DNA from: Saccoglossus kowalevskii
Taxonomy: Eukaryota; Hemichordata; Enteropneusta; Harrimaniidae
DNA length: 11,628 nt
Assembly (NCBI RefSeq): GCF_000003605.2
Contig: NW_003127989.1
Coordinates: forward strand, 2,711 to 14,338
Direction: 5' to 3'
Shown in pieces: positions 7,859-11,628 of the stretch; the stretch's first letter is position 1, and each line of letters opens with the position of its first letter. The notes under the pieces are model-generated. The model saw only the letters and a list, made by a program, of their open reading frames with translations, did not search any database and was not told where the DNA came from. A program made the translations under genes and the position numbers.

Positions 7859-8098
7859 ATGATTGCTTCGATGTACGCTACTTATTTACGGTATCTGTGG
7901 TCAACTGCGCTTATTATCGTTGTATGTAATGGACACAGTGATGTATGTTTCAGGCATATTCAGTCGCCGTCGGGGAAATGGAAATCTACACATGGCCAAT
8001 GGTACGTAGTCCGTAAACACGCAAGGCCATGGTGTACAAATCGAGATAGCAATTACAAAGTATTCTATTGGTCAATTTTCATTTCATTCATTTGTTAA
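7859..8098 (+). CDS. Segment G: 79-codon frame, possible death-domain-like module
   Basis: The frame opens with ATG at 7859 and ends with TAA at 8096-8098. Its middle reads DVCFRHIQSPSGKWKSTHGQ and then WYVVRKHARPW and YKVFYWSIF. S-G-K-W-K followed by a hydrophobic R-K-H stretch and a second aromatic cluster about 30 residues later resembles Death domain helices 2-5, though Leu-Ala after the Trp is replaced by Thr-His. AAG|GTGATT directly at the stop could act as a donor. An N-terminal hydrophobic stretch (LWSTALIIVVC) would be unusual for a cytosolic adaptor. A chance frame is a real alternative. Confidence 0.25.
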   Translation: MIASMYATYLRYLWSTALIIVVCNGHSDVCFRHIQSPSGKWKSTHGQWYVVRKHARPWCTNRDSNYKVFYWSIFISFIC

Positions 8099-8228
8099 GG
8101 TGATTCAGGTACTTCAGCGAAGAAAGTCACGTAGCATGCGATGGATTTAGATAATTAGATTTAATCAAGTCAGTCATTTTAAACTTGTGTCTATATGATA
8201 AATGTATTCGTCTGAAAAATGTTCGTAG

Positions 8229-8357
8229 GATGAAGATGATATTGCACGATTGGAACTATTGTGGCGTTATTTAAACGAAATTCGTTCGCTGGATCAAACA
8301 ACGGCATTTCCCCCAACAAGGTGTCCCTTAAAACAAAAAAATCTAAAGTGCTTGTGA
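8229..8357 (+). CDS. Exon-like frame of unknown function after a splice acceptor
   Basis: An acceptor-like tgttcgtag ends at 8228 and is followed by 42 open codons to TGA 8355-8357. The product starts DEDDIARLELLWRYLNEIRS and continues LDQTTAFPPTRCPLK. An internal AAG|GTGTCC near 8320 could be a donor. LELLWRYL...QTTAF..T..PLK could be the second half of a Death domain (..lL..W......AT...L...L), which would pair it with G upstream or H downstream. The spacing is only approximate. The pyrimidine tract is moderate. I cannot assign a function with confidence. Confidence 0.3.
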   Translation, partial: DEDDIARLELLWRYLNEIRSLDQTTAFPPTRCPLKQKNLKCL

Positions 8358-8470
8358 AATAACTACCTGCACATTTATATTTTAGGATTCAGTTGCCTTG
8401 AAATGAAAAAATGTAAAAAAGAAATATATTAATTCATCTTCGAATAAAGTTACAATCAAAATATTCTGAG

Positions 8471-8710
8471 TTGCCATGCCGCACTCGACGCCGGCGTTCC
8501 GACATATACCGAACTGCAACTGTGGCATCAAGCGACATACAAAGGGGGAATCCATGCGAGAAAACAGTATCGAGCAATATGTCTACTGGTGTTATTGTAC
8601 TGCACACCTATGCACAGTCAGTATCCCAATACGGGTTTACTAACTTACGATCGTCACTTACCAAGTGGCGTTCGTTGGCGGGTAAAATGGAAAACTGTTT
8701 GCAAAAATAA
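8471..8710 (+). CDS. Segment H: GC-elevated open region, possible death-domain core
   Basis: This segment is visibly richer in G+C than its flanks, and all three plus frames are open together from 8476 to 8640. Frame one (8471-8707) ends with FTNLRSSLTKWRSLAGKMEN; W-R-S-L-A-x-K-M matches the Death domain W-x-x-L-A-x-x-L core well. A second frame (8448-8717, 90 codons) has CLLVLLYC and WRVKWKTVCK but no early Met. A third starts at ATG 8476 and stops at 8641. Only one can be real, and low stop density partly follows from GC content. The true frame and exon ends are undecided, and no clear acceptor is visible. Confidence 0.32.
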   Translation: MPCRTRRRRSDIYRTATVASSDIQRGNPCEKTVSSNMSTGVIVLHTYAQSVSQYGFTNLRSSLTKWRSLAGKMENCLQK

Positions 8711-9731
8711 AGACCAGTGACATATCAAATGAAACGCCCCGAATTTTCATCTAACGTGAATGTGTGTTTCATCTGGCGGTAAGCGTTTCACAAGCACTTT
8801 AAAATTGGACAATATCGGATATAACAATGATATCGTCTTGATTTTTAACCCAAAAGTATAATTATTCATAATATTCTCCAATATATACCATAAATGCAAA
8901 CTAAATATCACGTACACGGAGGCACACTGGATTCCATGTATCGTAAACTTGAAAATATGAGAAAATATTCTCGTTGTCCCCAGGCTTCTCGTCTAATCAA
9001 ACACTGTGAATGATTTATAATTATTATTTTTGTTCGTGATGATATCTCAGATGTACGAGTGGCTTCCCCTAAGGCTGTCACCATAATTCACAATATTCAT
9101 AATTAAAATGGTTTAAACAAATGTAAGTAAGTCAGATATCTCATGCATATCTCACGGGCATCAGAAGTTGACGGTGTTTCTAACGAGTTCTAATATCAAA
9201 TCAAAAGATGTTGTTAAAATTAATGAACCAATCTTTTCATATAACAATTAAACAAGTGCAAGTAATACAGTACATGTATCTGTGTTGTATAGTTCATTTC
9301 GTAATTGTCATTCTTGACAGAAAGGGAGATTTACTCAAGTTTAACGGCGACCTGAGAAACCAGGTTGTTTCTGTTTTTTATGGAAAGTCCTCAAACAAAT
9401 ACGAAATCCCAACTTTATCGTGCATGGTTGATTAGGAGCGAGAGATACCAATCATTATCATAGCCTTGCCTGGCACGAAATATATTTAGCAAATTTAATC
9501 GTGTTTTAATGCAGTGTTTGTTTAGTTCAGTAGTTTGAGTAAATGATAATTAATAATATCGACCGACTGGCGATTATTTTCGTCATAAAATATCAACCTG
9601 TCTAGATGCATATCGGATTAGACGATTTTGTTTTACATAGTTCAATGGTCGATAGAACGGCGTCGTGATATAAATCTCCGACATTTTACAATTAATTCCG
9701 TTGCTTCTTTCCCGTATTCGTTCCAGAGCAA
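8711..9731. other. No supported gene
   Basis: One 75-codon plus frame at 9208-9435 (starting at TTG; contains VILDRKGDLLKFNGDLRNQV) is mildly protein-like but has no motif I know and no clear splice sites. The rest is AT-rich with no repeats or RNA genes that I can see. Confidence 0.5.
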
Positions 9732-9980
9732 TCACGCCATATGTAACATCCGGGTTAGAGACTCGTGAAATCGTTCTATGTAATCAGCACGTAAGTTTGC
9801 GACGCGTCGGGACACTTCAGATGTAAAGTATGACAACTCAGAAATATAGTAAGTGTATGGCATGGCGTCCGTACTTGAGGCAGGACACGTACAGCGCAGT
9901 GTCTTCCAGTGAGACGCAGGCTTTTTTGAAAGATGTTTACAGTGTGCCGTAAGAGGCGTCCACTCTGGCTCTGGTGTCAA
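9732..9980 (-). CDS. Hypothetical minus-strand frame in a GC-elevated island
   Basis: The 82-codon frame runs from TTG at 9980 to TGA at 9732, with an in-frame TAG two codons upstream. The only ATG is internal and begins MPYTYYISELSYFTSEVSRR, continuing VANLRADYIERFHESLTRML. The amphipathic, charged second half looks protein-like, and the G+C content is close to half against about a third around it. HWKTLRC in the first part faintly recalls a death-domain Trp motif but the rest does not fit. The plus strand has a competing frame (ATG at about 9830, contains MAWRPYLRQ and SRTIRNILNWLSL) with a single stop. I do not recognise the product on either strand. It may be an exon whose splice sites I cannot fix. 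Confidence 0.3.
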   Translation of the reverse strand: MTPEPEWTPLTAHCKHLSKKPASHWKTLRCTCPASSTDAMPYTYYISELSYFTSEVSRRVANLRADYIERFHESLTRMLHMA

Positions 9981-10101
9981 GAACTATACGAAACATACTT
10001 AATTGGCTCAGTCTTTAAGTGACACTCGTAGCTTATAAGTGTTAATACCATCACAGTGCCATTCTTGATGTCACCATTTCCGAGTTTTTTTGTTTTTTGT
10101 T

Positions 10102-10273
10102 TAGCTGTTCTATTTATTCATTTTTCTATTCAATCAACAAAGAAAAACGAATACACAACAGAAAAATACAACATATAACAATTAATTGAGTCCATAAACT
10201 ATAACATAATTCAATATACCTTAACAATTAAATAATTAATTAATTACATGTCATAGCTGCTCTATTTATTCAT
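10102..10273. repeat. 20-bp direct repeat flanking a ~130-bp A-rich insert
   Basis: tagctgttctatttattcat at 10102-10121 recurs as tagctgctctatttattcat at 10254-10273 (19 of 20 identical). The 132 bp between them is very AT-rich, with A-runs and taattaat repeats and no coding potential. This could be a target-site duplication around a short retroposed insert, or a local duplication. No tail or promoter box proves retroposition. Confidence 0.5.
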
Positions 10274-10357
10274 CCTTGTCAGTTCTGAATAAAAATTATG
10301 ATCCGACCAAAGATAATCTATGGAATTGAATTGAAGTGTTAGTAACAGCATGTGCAA

Positions 10358-10507
10358 TTAAAAACCACAGTCGCCGCGCCACTCCGTGTTTATGATGGGT
10401 CCCATGCGACTTGCGCAGCGCTTGTACATTGTTTGCTTAAACGAAATTCGAACACGCGCTGCACGGCGACTCGGTGATTTCAGTATAATCAAGTAACACG
10501 ACTTCAT
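10358..10507 (-). CDS. Small minus-strand ORF, 49 residues, CpG-rich
   Basis: ATG at 10505-10507 opens 49 codons ending at TAA 10358-10360. The product starts MKSCYLIILKSPSRRAARV and contains MYKRCASRMGPIINTEWR followed by GDCGF; it is basic, with five Cys or Met pairs spread through it. The 10369-10471 core is the most CpG-rich part of the right half of the window, and only this frame is open right through it with a Met. It overlaps a nested inverted repeat, so the base composition may reflect RNA structure or a mobile-element fragment and not a protein. I do not recognise it. Confidence 0.3.
   Translation of the reverse strand: MKSCYLIILKSPSRRAARVRISFKQTMYKRCASRMGPIINTEWRGDCGF
10369..10471. 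repeat. Nested inverted repeats, potential branched hairpin
   Basis: agtcgccg at 10369-10376 pairs perfectly with cggcgact at 10464-10471. Inside it, gcagcgc at 10415-10421 pairs with gcgctgc at 10456-10462. Between the left arms the short palindrome atgggtcccat (10395-10405) could form a third stem. The arms are GC-rich in an AT-rich background. It is too long, and lacks the A and B box motifs, for a tRNA gene. It could be a short structured transcript, part of a SINE, or a chance fold in a GC-rich exon. Confidence 0.45.
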
Positions 10508-10813
10508 TAGTCTCATTAGTTTGTGTGTGTATTTTTTAACGGGAATAATTAATCACAGATGGGGTTATGATTGTGTGCAATTTAATAAGAACGTATTAGT
10601 ACATGTAGTTTCCTTTTTATCATTATTTGTAAGGCAACTAAAATTTACATTCAAACATCTATACTAGAATTAAACACGATTCGATGGTGACACGAACCAA
10701 TCAGTTACTATTAAATTTACTGAACTCATAGTCGCGTTTAATGTTGAAAATCAGATACTATACATTGAAACTTTTCAAATTTATATGAAAGTTCTGCTTT
10801 AACAATACTGTTA

Positions 10814-11191
10814 TTGTCACCGCCATATTGTTTCGAACACCAAAACAGCAACGTTGCCAGGAAACGTCGAACTAAAATAGTGGGGGATTTGGATAAGTTG
10901 CATATAAAATAAAGATCGCGACACGATTGCCTTACAATTCATTTAAGTCAATCTTGAACATTTTATATAATAAATAGCAAATTTATTCAAATAAATTCTA
11001 TGTACTGACAGTGTATGAAATGTCAGAACACAGTCGAATGATGCCGTGTCATAATGCCGCACCCTCGTAAAAGTGGTTTGAAGTAGCCAGTTTTAATCAA
11101 GTGATGATATCCAGACGCGCTAAGCAAACCAGTCAGGAACTTAGCAGGCAATGTGACTGTTTTGGTATTCAGAACAGTATGGCGGTGACAG
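10814..11191. mobile_element. MITE-like element with long terminal inverted repeats and TA duplication
   Basis: 10811-10858 and the reverse complement of 11147-11194 align over 48 bp with 8 mismatches, 7 of them transitions. The arms share tgtcaccgccata and ccaaaacag. Taking the TA at 10812-10813 and at 11192-11193 as target duplication leaves a 378-bp element starting ttgtcaccgccat and ending with its near complement. The interior has no open frame for a transposase. TA duplication and a TIR of this type are typical of non-autonomous Tc1/mariner-superfamily elements, but the superfamily cannot be fixed from the TIR alone. The transition-rich divergence points to an old copy. Confidence 0.72.
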
Positions 11192-11194
11192 TAA

Positions 11195-11628
11195 TGTTAA
11201 ATATTTGAACGCCAAAGTCCACATGCACAATTGTTTTCAATACTTTTGACTTCATTATTTTATGGGGAACTTAGCCAATGGGAATTATGTGCATTTGGTC
11301 CGAAATTATCAATGAAACTGCAAAATACTCGCCATACAGCTTTTTATATTAAATAAGAACGCCGAATCACTTCAAATCATTGTTCGTCTTCTCTCGTTAA
11401 TCACGGAGCTGCTCATTTCGTAGATTAAAATCGAAAAATCTATCTGAAGCATATTAGTTTGCTAGCCATGCCACCAAGATAGTCTTATTTATTAGTGTGT
11501 CCGAATTCGATCACGTTCGTTTTTTAGTGGTATCATTTTCTTCACATCATTCCAGAGAGCAATGGTAAACAATCCAGTAAAAATTCGGGATAGAAACACT
11601 AAAGTTGTCCCTAATATTTAAAGGGCGG
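11195..11628. other. No supported gene; one 41-codon open frame at the right edge
   Basis: A plus frame is open from 11496 to TAA 11619-11621 and contains an ATG at 11562 (MVNNPVKIRDRNTKVVPNI). It is too short to judge and has no motif. The remainder is AT-rich and featureless. Confidence 0.5.

Noticed and set aside
10369-10471. tRNA gene or tRNA-derived cloverleaf
   Set aside because: The three stems do not have tRNA lengths and spacing, and no GGTTCRANNCC-like B box is present.
1-11628. CRISPR array, bacterial operon, rRNA or prophage
   Set aside because: No spaced identical repeats, no dense long frames, no ribosome binding sites and no rRNA-like sequence; the window has eukaryotic intergenic character.

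Overview
This window looks like intergenic or decayed-gene DNA from an animal nuclear genome. It is AT-rich, roughly one third G+C by eye. It has GTAAGT/GTGAGT-type splice donors, a minisatellite, a MITE-like element with a TA target duplication, and no long intact reading frame: the longest open frame is 117 codons. Nothing is prokaryotic (no ribosome binding sites, no operon packing). A marine invertebrate such as a bivalve would fit the base composition and the apparent burst of death-domain-like modules, but the species cannot be read from the sequence and this is a weak inference.

Layout. 1-180 is five head-to-tail copies of a 36-bp minisatellite cut by the left edge of the window. 294-425 is a degenerate ~54-bp tandem repeat around a 16-bp palindrome. 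430-2040 is AT-rich with nothing firm. 2051-5185 holds the most interesting signal: diverged, repeatedly duplicated plus-strand segments (called A, B, C, D, E here) whose best conceptual translations resemble death-fold (Death domain) modules, with plausible donors and acceptors but also internal stops and frameshifts. 6803-8710 holds further candidates (F, G, an exon at 8229, H), all on the plus strand. 9732-9980 is a GC-elevated island with a minus-strand 82-codon frame. 10358-10507 is a GC- and CpG-rich minus-strand small ORF overlapping a nested inverted repeat. 10814-11191 is a MITE-like element with 48-bp inverted repeats.

Interpretation. The most economical reading of 2.0-8.7 kb is a graveyard of tandem copies of a short death-domain gene or of death-domain exons, all in one orientation and broken to different degrees. 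The evidence has two levels: real DNA-level similarity between segments (B with C, A with C), and motif-level resemblance to the Death domain pattern (Trp, Leu-Ala, then a Leu-Leu..Trp/Phe helix and an Ala-Thr...Leu...Ala-Leu tail). The second level is inference by eye; death domains are short and degenerate, so individual calls carry modest confidence. No complete, intact, confidently named gene is present.
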